Positions 1-7,806 of a stretch of 64,000 bases of DNA are shown here, piece after piece. The notes beneath the pieces were generated by a model. It was not told the DNA's origin. It saw only the letters and a list, made by a program, of their open reading frames with translations, and did not search any database. This DNA is from CAZOKN01 sp964580525 (lineage in GTDB: Bacteria > Pseudomonadota > Alphaproteobacteria > Rickettsiales > UBA6187). The position numbers were made by a program, and so were the translations under genes. Position 1 is the stretch's first letter. The number at the start of each line of letters is the position of its first letter. The DNA is taken from contig CAZOKN010000004.1 in NCBI GenBank assembly GCA_964580525.1, forward strand, positions 1-64,000. Direction: 5' to 3'.

Positions 1-1
1 T

Positions 2-49
2 GCTATTCTTTTAGTGTTTCTGCTTGTTATGGTGCTTAAGAGGGATTAA
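2..49 (+). CDS. Possible C-terminal end of a membrane protein (partial)
   Basis: One frame is open from the window edge and ends in TAA at 47-49. It encodes about fifteen residues, a strongly hydrophobic run closed by Lys-Arg-Asp, which looks like a C-terminal transmembrane helix. It would be convergent with the thioesterase gene that ends at 51. The fragment is too short to exclude chance in AT-rich DNA, and no family can be named. Confidence 0.3.
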   Translation, partial: AILLVFLLVMVLKRD

Positions 50-50
50 T

Positions 51-446
51 TTACAGAAATTTGTCCTTGATTGTGTCAGGTAGTCTTGTCGGTTTAAAGG
101 CTTTATTCACACAAGCGATTTTAACTTTCACATCAACAAGTTTGTTATCACTGCAATATATCTGCTGATGCATCATGATGCTAGCGCCGGAGATTTTATC
201 CACATGTGTTTTTATTTCTAATAAATCATCCAATTTTGCTGGTTTAAGCAAGTCCATTTCTGCATGGCGAACAACAAAAATTATGTCTTCTTTTTCTGCT
301 AGCGTTGATTGATTAATTCCAATATTGCGCAATGTTTCCGTTCTTGCGCGCTCGGCAAATTTTAGATAATTAGCATAATAAACTACGCCACCACTATCTG
401 TGTCTTCATAATATACCCTGAAATTTGTTTTGTATGTCTTAGTCAT
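51..446 (-). CDS. ybgC: YbgC-type acyl-CoA thioesterase
   Basis: Hotdog-fold thioesterase of the YbgC/FadM (4-hydroxybenzoyl-CoA thioesterase-like) family, which hydrolyses acyl-CoA and is usually encoded next to tol-pal. The signature YYEDTDSGGVVYYANY lies near the N-terminus; its Asp17 aligns with the catalytic Asp of YbgC. I start it at the ATG at 446, giving 131 residues beginning MTKTYK; an in-frame upstream start at 461 would add five residues and overlap ruvB more. It follows ruvB on the same strand with overlapping ends, suggesting translational coupling in a ruvCAB-ybgC unit. tolQ would be expected beyond the window edge. Confidence 0.9.
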   Translation of the reverse strand: MTKTYKTNFRVYYEDTDSGGVVYYANYLKFAERARTETLRNIGINQSTLAEKEDIIFVVRHAEMDLLKPAKLDDLLEIKTHVDKISGASIMMHQQIYCSDNKLVDVKVKIACVNKAFKPTRLPDTIKDKFL

Positions 447-1482
447 TTTCCAATAGCTCAAATTGTGGTTGTGGAGCAGTTACTGGCATATTTAATCCTA
501 GATGCTCAAAAGCACTTTGCGTTAGCATTCTACCGCGTGGTGTGCGTTGTATAAAGCCGAGCTGAATAAGATATGGTTCAATTGTTTCTTCGATAGCATC
601 ACGCTGTTCGGACAATCCAGCAGAAATTGTTTCAACGCCAACTGGACCGCCATTATATTTTTCAGCAATAAAACGCAAATAGCGTCTATCTGCACTATCT
701 AGTCCTGCCATATCAACTTCAAGACGTCGCAGAGAATTATCAGCAATCTTTGCGTCGATTTTGTTGTTATTAGCAACAGCGGCAAAATCTCTTACACGCT
801 TTAACAAACGTAGAGCAATTCTCGGGGTTCCGCGTGAGCGGCGAGCAATTTCGTTAGCACCATCAGAAGTTAGGTTGGCATCTAATATTTTTGCGCCACG
901 CTCAATAACTTGACGCAGTTCGTCATGAGTATAAAAATTCAAGCGTGTAGGAATTCCGAAGCGGTCACGTAGCGGGTTTGAAATTAGGCCAAGTCTGGTC
1001 GTTGCGCCAACCATAGTGAATTTAGGTAGGTCAATACGCACAGTTCTTGCAGCAGGACCTTCGCCAATGATTAAATCCAGGCTGAAATCTTCCATCGCAG
1101 GATATAAAACTTCCTCAACAGTTGGATTTAGACGGTGAATTTCATCGATAAATAAAACATCATTTTCCTGCAAGTTTGTAAGGATTGCTGCGAGGTCACC
1201 AGCTTTTGATAATAATGGGCCTGAAGTAGCTTTGAAATTTACGCCCAATTCGCGTGAAATTATTTGCGCAATTGTGGTTTTGCCAAGTCCTGGAGGGCCA
1301 TAAAGTAAAACGTGGTCTAATGCTTCTTTTCTTGTTTTTGCAGCTTCTATAAATACGCGTAAATTGGCTTTGGCTTGTTCCTGGCCTATAAAATCATCAA
1401 AAAATGAAGGGCGTAGAGAATTTTCAGCGCCATCCTCTATTTTTTTATCAGCGTGTATTAGCCTGTCGTTTACATCTTCCAT
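439..1482 (-). CDS. ruvB: Holliday junction branch migration ATPase RuvB
   Basis: AAA+ motor of the RuvAB complex, which drives branch migration of Holliday junctions during recombinational repair in the cytoplasm. The 347-residue length is normal. Walker A GPPGLGKT is at about residues 62-69 and Walker B LFIDEIH at about 110-116. The sensor region GATTRLG and the arginine-finger neighbourhood RDRFGIPTRL follow, then a C-terminal winged-helix domain ending in a typical TPRGR segment. It is directly downstream of ruvA with no gap (ruvA stop at 1483), in the order ruvC-ruvA-ruvB. Confidence 0.98.
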   Translation of the reverse strand: MEDVNDRLIHADKKIEDGAENSLRPSFFDDFIGQEQAKANLRVFIEAAKTRKEALDHVLLYGPPGLGKTTIAQIISRELGVNFKATSGPLLSKAGDLAAILTNLQENDVLFIDEIHRLNPTVEEVLYPAMEDFSLDLIIGEGPAARTVRIDLPKFTMVGATTRLGLISNPLRDRFGIPTRLNFYTHDELRQVIERGAKILDANLTSDGANEIARRSRGTPRIALRLLKRVRDFAAVANNNKIDAKIADNSLRRLEVDMAGLDSADRRYLRFIAEKYNGGPVGVETISAGLSEQRDAIEETIEPYLIQLGFIQRTPRGRMLTQSAFEHLGLNMPVTAPQPQFELLEND

Positions 1483-2094
1483 CTATTTTCTACCCAATTC
1501 CTTCAAGCCTTCGCGAATTAGCGAATCAAGTGGCATGTTATCATTTTTTGCGGCTATTTTTGTAATTACATTATAAGCATCTGTACGGCCATAACCAAGA
1601 TTCACCAATGCTGAAACGGCATCTGAAATATTATTTACCGGGATATTCAAAGATGTACCAGACGTAATATCAGTTTGGATATTGGTAGAAATGAAACTAA
1701 ATTTATCTTTCAATTCTGAAACGATACGCGCGGCTAGTTTTGGTCCAACACCAGAAGCAGATTTAAAGGCGCTGGCATCTTGGGCTGCTAACGCTGAGGC
1801 GAGTTGTGCCGGGCTCATTATAGACAAAATCGCCAAAGCCATTTTTGCACCAACGCCGCTGACTTTGTTGAGTGTAAGGAAAGCCTTTTTTTCTTCATTA
1901 GTAGCAAAACCATAAAGATGGATGTGGTCTTCGCGTACGTGAGTTTCGATCACAATACTTGCTTCGCCACCTTTGGCGGGTAATACGCGTAATGTGTTGT
2001 TGGAACAAAATACTGTGTAACCAACACCGGCAACATCAATTATGAACATATCTTCACCAATTGTGTCGATTATTCCTCTGAGTTTTCCTATCAT
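1483..2094 (-). CDS. ruvA: Holliday junction DNA-binding protein RuvA
   Basis: Tetrameric junction-binding subunit that loads RuvB onto four-way DNA. The 203-residue protein opens with the OB-fold segment MIGKLRGIIDTIGED. It carries two helix-hairpin-helix motifs around residues 70-130 (LNKVSGVGAKMALAIL and SASGVGPKLAARIV) and ends in the RuvB-binding domain III. Its start overlaps the ruvC stop by four bases (2091-2094), and ruvB begins immediately after its stop, so the three genes look translationally coupled. Confidence 0.98.
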   Translation of the reverse strand: MIGKLRGIIDTIGEDMFIIDVAGVGYTVFCSNNTLRVLPAKGGEASIVIETHVREDHIHLYGFATNEEKKAFLTLNKVSGVGAKMALAILSIMSPAQLASALAAQDASAFKSASGVGPKLAARIVSELKDKFSFISTNIQTDITSGTSLNIPVNNISDAVSALVNLGYGRTDAYNVITKIAAKNDNMPLDSLIREGLKELGRK

Positions 2095-2588
2095 TTTACG
2101 CCTTCCAAAATTTTATGCATATGCGAATGATGCACATGGCAAATTGCAATTGCCAAAGCATCGGCTGCGTCTTCGCTTTTAATTTCAGCCTTTGGTAGAA
2201 ATTGTTTTACCATCATAAGCACCTGTGCTTTTTCAGCACGACCAACGCCCACTATAGTTTTTTTTACCAATGTTGCAGCATATTCATAAGGTTTAAGGCC
2301 AGCAAGTGAAACTGTCAACATTGCTGCGCCGCGCGCATGACCTAATTTTAGAGAGGACATAGGATTCTTATTTACGAAAGTTTCTTCTATAGCGCATTGA
2401 TCAGGTTTATATATTTCAATAATTTTTCTTAAGCTTTCGCTAATTGATAAAAGCCTTGTGGATATTGGATCATGGCTATCAGAATTGGCGCTACCACAAG
2501 CGACAAAACTTATGCGGTTGCCATTCGAGTTTATAATGCCCCAGCCGGTTTTTTGTAAACCCGGGTCAATGCCTAGTATGATAGACAT
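2091..2588 (-). CDS. ruvC: Holliday junction resolvase RuvC
   Basis: Endonuclease that cuts Holliday junctions after RuvAB migration. It has 165 residues, a normal length. The four acidic catalytic residues of the RNase H-like fold are visible: Asp8 in GIDPG, Glu68 in AIEE, and Asp140 and Asp143 in SEDAADALAIA. It is the first ruv gene of the unit. Its 5' end overlaps the 3' end of the dehydratase gene (2573-2588), so the dehydratase and ruv genes may share a transcript. Confidence 0.97.
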   Translation of the reverse strand: MSIILGIDPGLQKTGWGIINSNGNRISFVACGSANSDSHDPISTRLLSISESLRKIIEIYKPDQCAIEETFVNKNPMSSLKLGHARGAAMLTVSLAGLKPYEYAATLVKKTIVGVGRAEKAQVLMMVKQFLPKAEIKSEDAADALAIAICHVHHSHMHKILEGVK

Positions 2589-3595
2589 TCCTTACCAACC
2601 TTTTCAATTACTGGCAATTTATCAAGGTAGTTATCGTGCCATATTTCTTTATGTGTTTCAGGTGCAACATTGCTGCCTGATAAAATAACCAATGCACGCT
2701 TTTTGCTGCTTTGTTCAGAAAGCCATTTATAAGCGGCAGCAACTGCAATAGCAGATGTTGGTTCGCAAATTATTTTGAGTAAATGTGATGTCCATTGCGT
2801 CCAGTATAAAATTTCTTTTTCTTCGATTTCGTAAAAACCATTTACCTTGCTGATATATTGCAATGTACGTTCGGAAACAGACAAAGCACGTGCACCATCT
2901 GCAATTGTTTGTGGGGAATTTTCAAATTTGAAAATTTGACCAGTTCTATAAGATATTGCGGCATCATTAGCATTCTTAGGTTCACCAGCAAAAACAAGTG
3001 GCGGTTTTTGTTGTGTCTGGCAAGCAAGATAAGTTCCTGATAATAAACCGCCACCTCCGCATGGTGCAAAAACTGCATCAGGATTAACACCATCTTGCAA
3101 AGCTTCTAAGCATGCCGTGCCTTGGCCTGTGATAACGTCATCGTTATCATATGGATGGATCATATTAGCTCCATTCTTTGCCTTTTCACCCATCAATCTT
3201 TCAGCTTCTTGTCTTGTGGGAGTGAGGATGACTTCTGCGCCATAACTACGTGTTGCTTGTTGTTTTATTTTAGATGTAAATGATGGTAGGAACACGGTTG
3301 TTTTAATACCAAGTTTACTTCCGGCGAGAGCTACTGCCTGTGCATGGTTACCGGAGCTGAAAGCTGCTATTTCTTTTGCAAGCTGGCCGTTTTCTTTTAA
3401 ATGCAATACTGTATTCAAAGCACCTCTGGCTTTGAAGGCACCAATTTTCTGAAAGCCTTCAACTTTGAAAATAATTTCATGACCGAGCAAATTGTTAAGT
3501 AAACTAGACTCCATTAAAGGTGTTCTGTTTAAGTGGCCAAAAATTCTATTCTGTGCTTCAAATATTTTTTCTGGAGATAAGAATTCTATAGTCAT
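2573..3595 (-). CDS. PLP-dependent threonine/serine dehydratase-like enzyme
   Basis: Fold-type II PLP enzyme of the threonine dehydratase family, which deaminates threonine or serine to a 2-oxoacid. Visible hallmarks are the Schiff-base lysine in GAFKARGAL (about Lys55), the substrate loop SSGNHAQAVA, and the phosphate-binding glycine loop CGGGGLLSG. At 340 residues it is the short form without the C-terminal regulatory domain of biosynthetic IlvA, as in catabolic TdcB or serine racemase. Its ATG overlaps the TGA of the upstream RidA remnant. RidA removes the reactive enamine this enzyme class produces, so the pairing was functional before the RidA gene decayed. Exact substrate is not decidable. 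Confidence 0.85.
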   Translation of the reverse strand: MTIEFLSPEKIFEAQNRIFGHLNRTPLMESSLLNNLLGHEIIFKVEGFQKIGAFKARGALNTVLHLKENGQLAKEIAAFSSGNHAQAVALAGSKLGIKTTVFLPSFTSKIKQQATRSYGAEVILTPTRQEAERLMGEKAKNGANMIHPYDNDDVITGQGTACLEALQDGVNPDAVFAPCGGGGLLSGTYLACQTQQKPPLVFAGEPKNANDAAISYRTGQIFKFENSPQTIADGARALSVSERTLQYISKVNGFYEIEEKEILYWTQWTSHLLKIICEPTSAIAVAAAYKWLSEQSSKKRALVILSGSNVAPETHKEIWHDNYLDKLPVIEKVGKECLSY

Positions 3596-3690
3596 ACTTC
3601 AACCTCAAAAATTGCATCAACTTCTACAGCTGAATTGGTTTCCGGAAGTGTTATACCAAGTTCTTTGAGTCTTGTGGATATTGTAGCCAT
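3592..3690 (-). pseudogene. RidA-family gene remnant with internal in-frame deletion
   Basis: A 32-residue reading frame starts at ATG 3690 and stops at TGA 3592-3594. Its first 22 residues read like the N-terminus of RidA/YjgF-family proteins (RLKELGITLPETNSAV). The last ten, VEVDAIFEVEV, read like the C-terminal beta strand of the same family. The roughly 120 residues between them are missing, with the frame kept. The stop overlaps the dehydratase start (ATGA), so it still sits as the first gene of a coupled pair. It cannot fold as a RidA trimer subunit. The family assignment is from memory of RidA sequences. Confidence 0.7.
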
Positions 3691-3715
3691 AATTTTCCCT
3701 AATGTGAGGGTGATA

Positions 3716-4462
3716 CTAGGCTAACTTATCCGCTATGTCATCAGGAATAATAAAGCCGCCTGTGACGTATTGGACGTCATCATCGTCTTCAAGTAGGTCG
3801 ACGAGTTTTACAATTTTCTCAGCTTTTTCAAGATCAAGCTCCATAGGGTCTTTTGATTTCCAACCAAGACGAGCTGATTCAGGATCACCATATTTTGTCA
3901 CCATTGCATTTCGTACAGAGATAAAATCATTAGTGGAGCAGTGAATTTCATGCATTATATCATTTGATTCAACATTGCTGGCGCCAGCTTCAACTGCGGC
4001 CTCAAACATAGCATCATCGCTGGCAGTTTCAGATTTATATTCGATGATGCCTATACGATCGAACATGAAATTTACGCTACCTGATTCGCCAAGATTGCCG
4101 CCGACTTTAATGAAATATGAACGCACGTTGGAGGCAGTACGATTTTTATTGTTTGTCAGCGTATCGACAATTATGGCAACGCCACCTGGGCCATAGCCTT
4201 CATAACGCATTTCTTCGTAATTCTCGCCTTGTAATTCTCCTGCGCCTTTTTTTATAGCGCTATCAATGCTGGCTTTGGAAACACCTTGTTTTCTAGCGCT
4301 GACCAAGGCATCTTTGAGGCGTGGATTAAAATCCGGATTTGGTTGCCCCATACGTGCAGCAACTTCTATTTCACGAATTAGTTTGGTAAAAATTTTTGCT
4401 TTCTTAGCGTCTTTGGCACCTTTGCGGTGTTTTATATTTGCAAAATGGGAATGTCCGGCCAT
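3716..4462 (-). CDS. yebC: YebC/PmpR-family regulatory protein
   Basis: Full-length 248-residue member of the YebC/TACO1 family, opening with the diagnostic MAGHSHFANIKHRKGAKDA and containing GYGPGGVAIIVDTLTNN. Family members are described as DNA-binding regulators and, more recently, as factors that relieve ribosome stalling; which applies here cannot be told. In many proteobacteria yebC lies next to ruvC. Here the RidA remnant and the dehydratase intervene, with all genes on one strand. Confidence 0.95.
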   Translation of the reverse strand: MAGHSHFANIKHRKGAKDAKKAKIFTKLIREIEVAARMGQPNPDFNPRLKDALVSARKQGVSKASIDSAIKKGAGELQGENYEEMRYEGYGPGGVAIIVDTLTNNKNRTASNVRSYFIKVGGNLGESGSVNFMFDRIGIIEYKSETASDDAMFEAAVEAGASNVESNDIMHEIHCSTNDFISVRNAMVTKYGDPESARLGWKSKDPMELDLEKAEKIVKLVDLLEDDDDVQYVTGGFIIPDDIADKLA

Positions 4463-4547
4463 TGTATTAATCTCGTTCTATTGTTTTGCTATGAAGCTTA
4501 TAGGGCTGCAAAGTTTAAGTGTAAAGTGTAGGAAAATTAAAAATCCA

Positions 4548-5129
4548 CTAAAACTGCAAAATCTGTTCTTCAGTTATAATATAGTCAAGCCTTTGGTCGT
4601 GAGCATCGAGAGGTAGAGGCTCAGTTTTTTGGCGCTCATATGCTATCCCTACAGTTATAAATTTATGGTTATATTTTTTAAAGTTCCTGATTGTTCGGTC
4701 AAAAAATCCACCGCCATAACCAAGTCTGTAGCCATTTTCATCAAAGGCTAACATAGGAACTAAAATTATAGTGGGATTTACTTGCTTTGCGGCAGCTTTT
4801 GGTTCTTGTACCTTTGTTATTTTATTTGGTACCAATTCTTCACCCTGTTGCCACTCGCGGAAAATTAGAGGCATATTACTGCCTGTAACTACGGGTAGGG
4901 AAGTAGTGATTTTTTTCTTTTTTAGCTGGTCAAAAAGATAAATAGGGCTCATTTCATCGTTAATGGGATAATAGCCACTTATTATATCTGTTTTTGTAAG
5001 GGTTATATTTTCGAAAAAAATATTAGAAATTTTCTCTGATGCAGCCTTAGCCTCGTTTTCACTGATTAGTGAGCGTATGTCTTTAAACTGCTCTCTTAAA
5101 AACTCCTTCTCCTGAGAAGCGCCTTGCAA
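4548..5129 (-). CDS. 5-formyltetrahydrofolate cyclo-ligase
   Basis: Converts 5-formyl-THF to 5,10-methenyl-THF with ATP (MTHFS/YgfA family). Family signatures are the early Lys/Arg-rich helix (REQFKDIRSL), YYPINDEMSP, and the C-terminal LGYGGGFFDRTI, with conserved RLGYGGGFYDR-like spacing. The frame stays open upstream to 5216, but that part overlaps the 6S RNA. I therefore place the start at TTG 5129, preceded by a weak AGGT, giving 193 residues, a normal length. It lies downstream of zapA and the 6S RNA, the classical proteobacterial linkage. Confidence 0.88.
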   Translation of the reverse strand: MQGASQEKEFLREQFKDIRSLISENEAKAASEKISNIFFENITLTKTDIISGYYPINDEMSPIYLFDQLKKKKITTSLPVVTGSNMPLIFREWQQGEELVPNKITKVQEPKAAAKQVNPTIILVPMLAFDENGYRLGYGGGFFDRTIRNFKKYNHKFITVGIAYERQKTEPLPLDAHDQRLDYIITEEQILQF

Positions 5130-5159
5130 GATATTACCTATAAAATTATTGAAAAAACA

Positions 5160-5322
5160 GGATGGAACCACCGGGCCGTCGAGCAAGCTAGTCCGCCTAG
5201 AGACCAGTTCGTACAAGTGGGCACCATATAGCTGAACCAGGGTTCAGCTAGAGACGGCTCCCAATAAAATCAGTATCGCCCCTGGGGAAATGTGTCTAAC
5301 AAACCAAGCAGCACTCCATCCA
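5160..5322 (-). ncRNA. ssrS: 6S RNA (SsrS), regulator of RNA polymerase
   Basis: The gap between zapA and the 5-FCL gene is the conserved position of 6S RNA. The minus-strand transcript can close with a terminal stem, GGATGGA (5321-5315) against TCCATCC (5166-5160). It carries an apical perfect hairpin AGCTGAACC-CT-GGTTCAGCT (5251-5232) and is followed by a T-run (5157-5152). The length of about 163 nt is in the usual range. 6S RNA mimics an open promoter and binds the sigma70 holoenzyme. Ends are approximate, and processing from a zapA transcript is possible. Confidence 0.78.
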
Positions 5323-5333
5323 TGGGCGGCATA

Positions 5334-5711
5334 CTACCTTTTTTCGAGGCTGTTTGCAAGTGTTTCTATTTGTTCTGCAATAGGTTGTATCAGCTCAAGA
5401 AGGGCCTTATTTACCCTCTCTTCTATCTCTTCTTCGGAGATAGATGGAGTTTGCGGTTGTGTTACCTGAAGCTGGTGTTGATGGTGGCTATCTAAAGAGT
5501 TTTTTGACTCTTTAAGTGACCTGATTTCTTCTTCCATCATCAATGCAGAAATTGCCATAACTAAAGAATCGCTGGCAGATAAGAAATTTTTAGAAACACC
5601 TTCAACACGGTTGTTCAACTGGATAGCAAGCTCTCGTATCTTGTCTTCTTGGCCGGCTTCGCAAACAATGTTATAACTTTTATTCTTTATGAGAAATTCT
5701 ACTGTAGGCAT
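5334..5711 (-). CDS. zapA: Cell division protein ZapA
   Basis: ZapA promotes bundling of FtsZ protofilaments at midcell. The 125-residue protein opens with VEFLIKNKSYNIVCEAGQED, the typical ZapA beta-sheet head with the conserved xGxE and Lxxx(A)xxLN (IRELAIQLNNRVE) pattern. This is followed by a helical coiled-coil tail that includes a His/Gln-rich stretch and an acidic helix. It is flanked by a small coiled-coil gene upstream and the 6S RNA downstream, as in many alphaproteobacteria. Confidence 0.9.
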   Translation of the reverse strand: MPTVEFLIKNKSYNIVCEAGQEDKIRELAIQLNNRVEGVSKNFLSASDSLVMAISALMMEEEIRSLKESKNSLDSHHQHQLQVTQPQTPSISEEEIEERVNKALLELIQPIAEQIETLANSLEKR

Positions 5712-5712
5712 A

Positions 5713-5919
5713 TTAGCTATTATTCTTTATTAGGGTTGCAAGGTTGGCTATGTAGTCGTCCAGGTCTGTTATTATCTGGGTTTTTACATTCTGTTCATTC
5801 TCATAGCGGCTGTTTCTGTCGCTTATAACCTTTTCCAGTTTTTTTAAGGAATTGGAGAGATGTTGTTTGGCTTTCTCAAGTTGTTCGTTAGAGCGGGTAG
5901 TAGTTGTAGGATTTTGCAT
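5713..5919 (-). CDS. Small coiled-coil protein upstream of zapA
   Basis: A 68-residue, highly charged, helical protein. The leading region is Gln/Asn/Thr-rich and is followed by an amphipathic helix (QLEKAKQHLSNSLKKLEKVI) and a C-terminal helix. There is no membrane segment or signal peptide. A short coiled-coil protein (DUF4164-like) often precedes zapA in alphaproteobacteria; I infer the same here from position and composition, not from a diagnostic motif. It ends two bases before the zapA start, so the two are probably cotranscribed. Confidence 0.7.
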   Translation of the reverse strand: MQNPTTTTRSNEQLEKAKQHLSNSLKKLEKVISDRNSRYENEQNVKTQIITDLDDYIANLATLIKNNS

Positions 5920-6034
5920 GGATTAACTCTTTAATGTTTGAAGTTAACTATAATAAATAATATATTTATACTATAACTATATTATCTTAATTTCTAAATC
6001 AAATCTTTAGTTGAAAAAGTGGATATTTTTTAAA

Positions 6035-6511
6035 ATGGCAGGCATAACATACTATTTATCACCTATAGGTATATTTAAAATTAAATCAAGCAATCTTGGG
6101 GTGACGAACGTACATTTTTCTGGGGATAGAATTTCCGGAGAGGAAGAAATTTTTTGTCATCATGTTGAGATGGCTAAGCAACAAATGGAAGAATTTTTTA
6201 ATGGCAAAAGAACTACGTTTACTGTGCCATTAGACCTTTCGGGAAGTAATTTTCAGTTAGCAATATGGCAGGAAATTAAAAAAATTATGCCCGGTAAAAC
6301 AGATAGTTATAAAAATCTTGCCGATTATGCCGGAAGTCCAAGGGCTGCAAGGGCGGTTGGCATGGCGTGTAATAAAAATCCTGTACCCATAATAATCCCC
6401 TGTCACCGCGTTGTAGGCTCAGATGGAGCTATGCGTGGTTTTGCTTTTGGATTGGACAAAAAAGAATGGTTGTTGCAATTCGAAAATAGTATATATAAAC
6501 AACCTGTGTAA
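6035..6511 (+). CDS. ogt: Methylated-DNA--protein-cysteine methyltransferase
   Basis: Suicide DNA repair protein that transfers the alkyl group from O6-alkylguanine to its own cysteine. The active-site motif PCHRV is present (Cys123 from the ATG), preceded by RAVGMACNKNP and the helix-turn-helix segment SYKNLADYAGSPRAARAVG. The 158-residue length matches Ogt-type proteins without an Ada regulatory domain. An upstream in-frame TTG at 6011 would add eight residues. The gene diverges from the zapA unit across an AT-rich spacer (5920-6010) rich in TATAAT-like words. Confidence 0.92.
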   Translation: MAGITYYLSPIGIFKIKSSNLGVTNVHFSGDRISGEEEIFCHHVEMAKQQMEEFFNGKRTTFTVPLDLSGSNFQLAIWQEIKKIMPGKTDSYKNLADYAGSPRAARAVGMACNKNPVPIIIPCHRVVGSDGAMRGFAFGLDKKEWLLQFENSIYKQPV

Positions 6512-6543
6512 TCTCCATTTATTATATTTTTTAGGAAATACCA

Positions 6544-7806
6544 ATGAAAGTTCTGGTTCTTGGAGCTGGTGTTATAGGCGTTACTACCGCGTATTACCTT
6601 AACAAAAAAGGCTACGATGTTACTGTTGTAGACAGAAATTCGCAGAGCGCTGCCGAGTGCAGTTTTGCTAATGGTGGGCAGCTTAGCTATGCACACGTTG
6701 AGCCGTGGGCGAGTCCTTCTGTGCTGACAAAAATACCTAAATGGCTAATAAAAGAAAATTCGCCTTTGGTTTTTAGACTCAGACTTGATCCTGCAATGTG
6801 GGCTTGGGCGTTGAAATTTTTATCGTGCTGCAATGAAACGCAAGCGTTGGAGAGTGCGGGCAATATGATGAGGCTTTCGCTTTTCAGCAAAGAAAGCTTT
6901 AAGGAATTGATGGAAGATACAAAAATATCATTTCATCATTTAAATCGTGGAATATTACATACATTCAGATGCAGAAAAACTTTTGATGCCAATATAGAGC
7001 AAGCTGATTTTCAGAAAAAACTTGGTTGCAGGTTTGAAATATTGGATAGCAGAGAAAAATGTGAAGCTTTGGAACCTGCAATAAAAAGCAGTCCTGAGGG
7101 AATTATTGGTGGTATATATTTTCCTGATGATGAAAGTGGTGACGTTAATGAATTTACTGTTAACCTTACGAAAGTTTTGCAAAGTCGAGGAGTTAAGTTT
7201 GAATATAATACTAATATTCAGGATTTTAATTTTGAGGGCTATAAAATTAAAGGTGTGATTACTGATAAAGGTGTGTTGCAAGCTGATAAATATGTTGTTT
7301 CAACGGGTGCTTATAGTTCTGTGTTGTTGAAGAAAATAGGCATTAATGTACCTATTTATCCTATGAAGGGATATAGTATATCTATAAAAATCAAAGATGA
7401 ATCTAAGGCACCAAAGGTTGGTATTACTGATCAGGGTAATAAAATAGTGTTCAGCAGATTAGGAGATATTATAAGAGTTGCCGGAACGGCTGAATTTGCC
7501 GGGTATGATGATTCTGTTAAAACTAACAGGATTAAAACGTTGAAGGCAATGGTTAGAGAAAATTTCCCTGAATGCGGTGATATAGATAATGCTGGTGAAT
7601 GGGCGTGCTTGCGTCCTTCTACTCCAGATGGTTCGCCGATTATAGGAGAAACAAAATATAATAATTTATTCCTGAATACTGGTCACGGTACTTTGGGGTG
7701 GACTCTTTCTTGTGGTAGCGCTAAGGCGATAGCCAATATTGTGCACGGGGAAGAGCCTGATGTTAACTTAAAAGGATTAAATTTGGAAAGATATTATGAC
7801 ATTTAA
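6544..7806 (+). CDS. dadA: D-amino acid dehydrogenase (DadA family)
   Basis: FAD-dependent oxidoreductase that deaminates D-amino acids and passes electrons to the respiratory chain. The dinucleotide-binding motif VLGAGVIGVTTAYYL is at residues 4-18. The DadA-typical segment CSFANGGQLSYAHVEPWASP follows, and a C-terminal GTLGWTLSCGSAKAIA FAD-contact region is present. The length of 420 residues is normal. The start has an AGGAAA ribosome-binding site. It overlaps the downstream hydrolase by 11 bases, so they are cotranscribed. No alanine racemase gene is adjacent. Confidence 0.9.
   Translation: MKVLVLGAGVIGVTTAYYLNKKGYDVTVVDRNSQSAAECSFANGGQLSYAHVEPWASPSVLTKIPKWLIKENSPLVFRLRLDPAMWAWALKFLSCCNETQALESAGNMMRLSLFSKESFKELMEDTKISFHHLNRGILHTFRCRKTFDANIEQADFQKKLGCRFEILDSREKCEALEPAIKSSPEGIIGGIYFPDDESGDVNEFTVNLTKVLQSRGVKFEYNTNIQDFNFEGYKIKGVITDKGVLQADKYVVSTGAYSSVLLKKIGINVPIYPMKGYSISIKIKDESKAPKVGITDQGNKIVFSRLGDIIRVAGTAEFAGYDDSVKTNRIKTLKAMVRENFPECGDIDNAGEWACLRPSTPDGSPIIGETKYNNLFLNTGHGTLGWTLSCGSAKAIANIVHGEEPDVNLKGLNLERYYDI

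Noticed and set aside
1364..1576. Open frame opposite ruvB/ruvA
   Set aside because: Antisense shadow of two strongly conserved genes; no ribosome-binding site or family resemblance.
5920..6010. AT-rich inverted repeat between the zapA unit and the methyltransferase gene as an operator
   Set aside because: The sequence is almost pure A/T with many overlapping TATAAT-like words, so symmetry is expected by chance.
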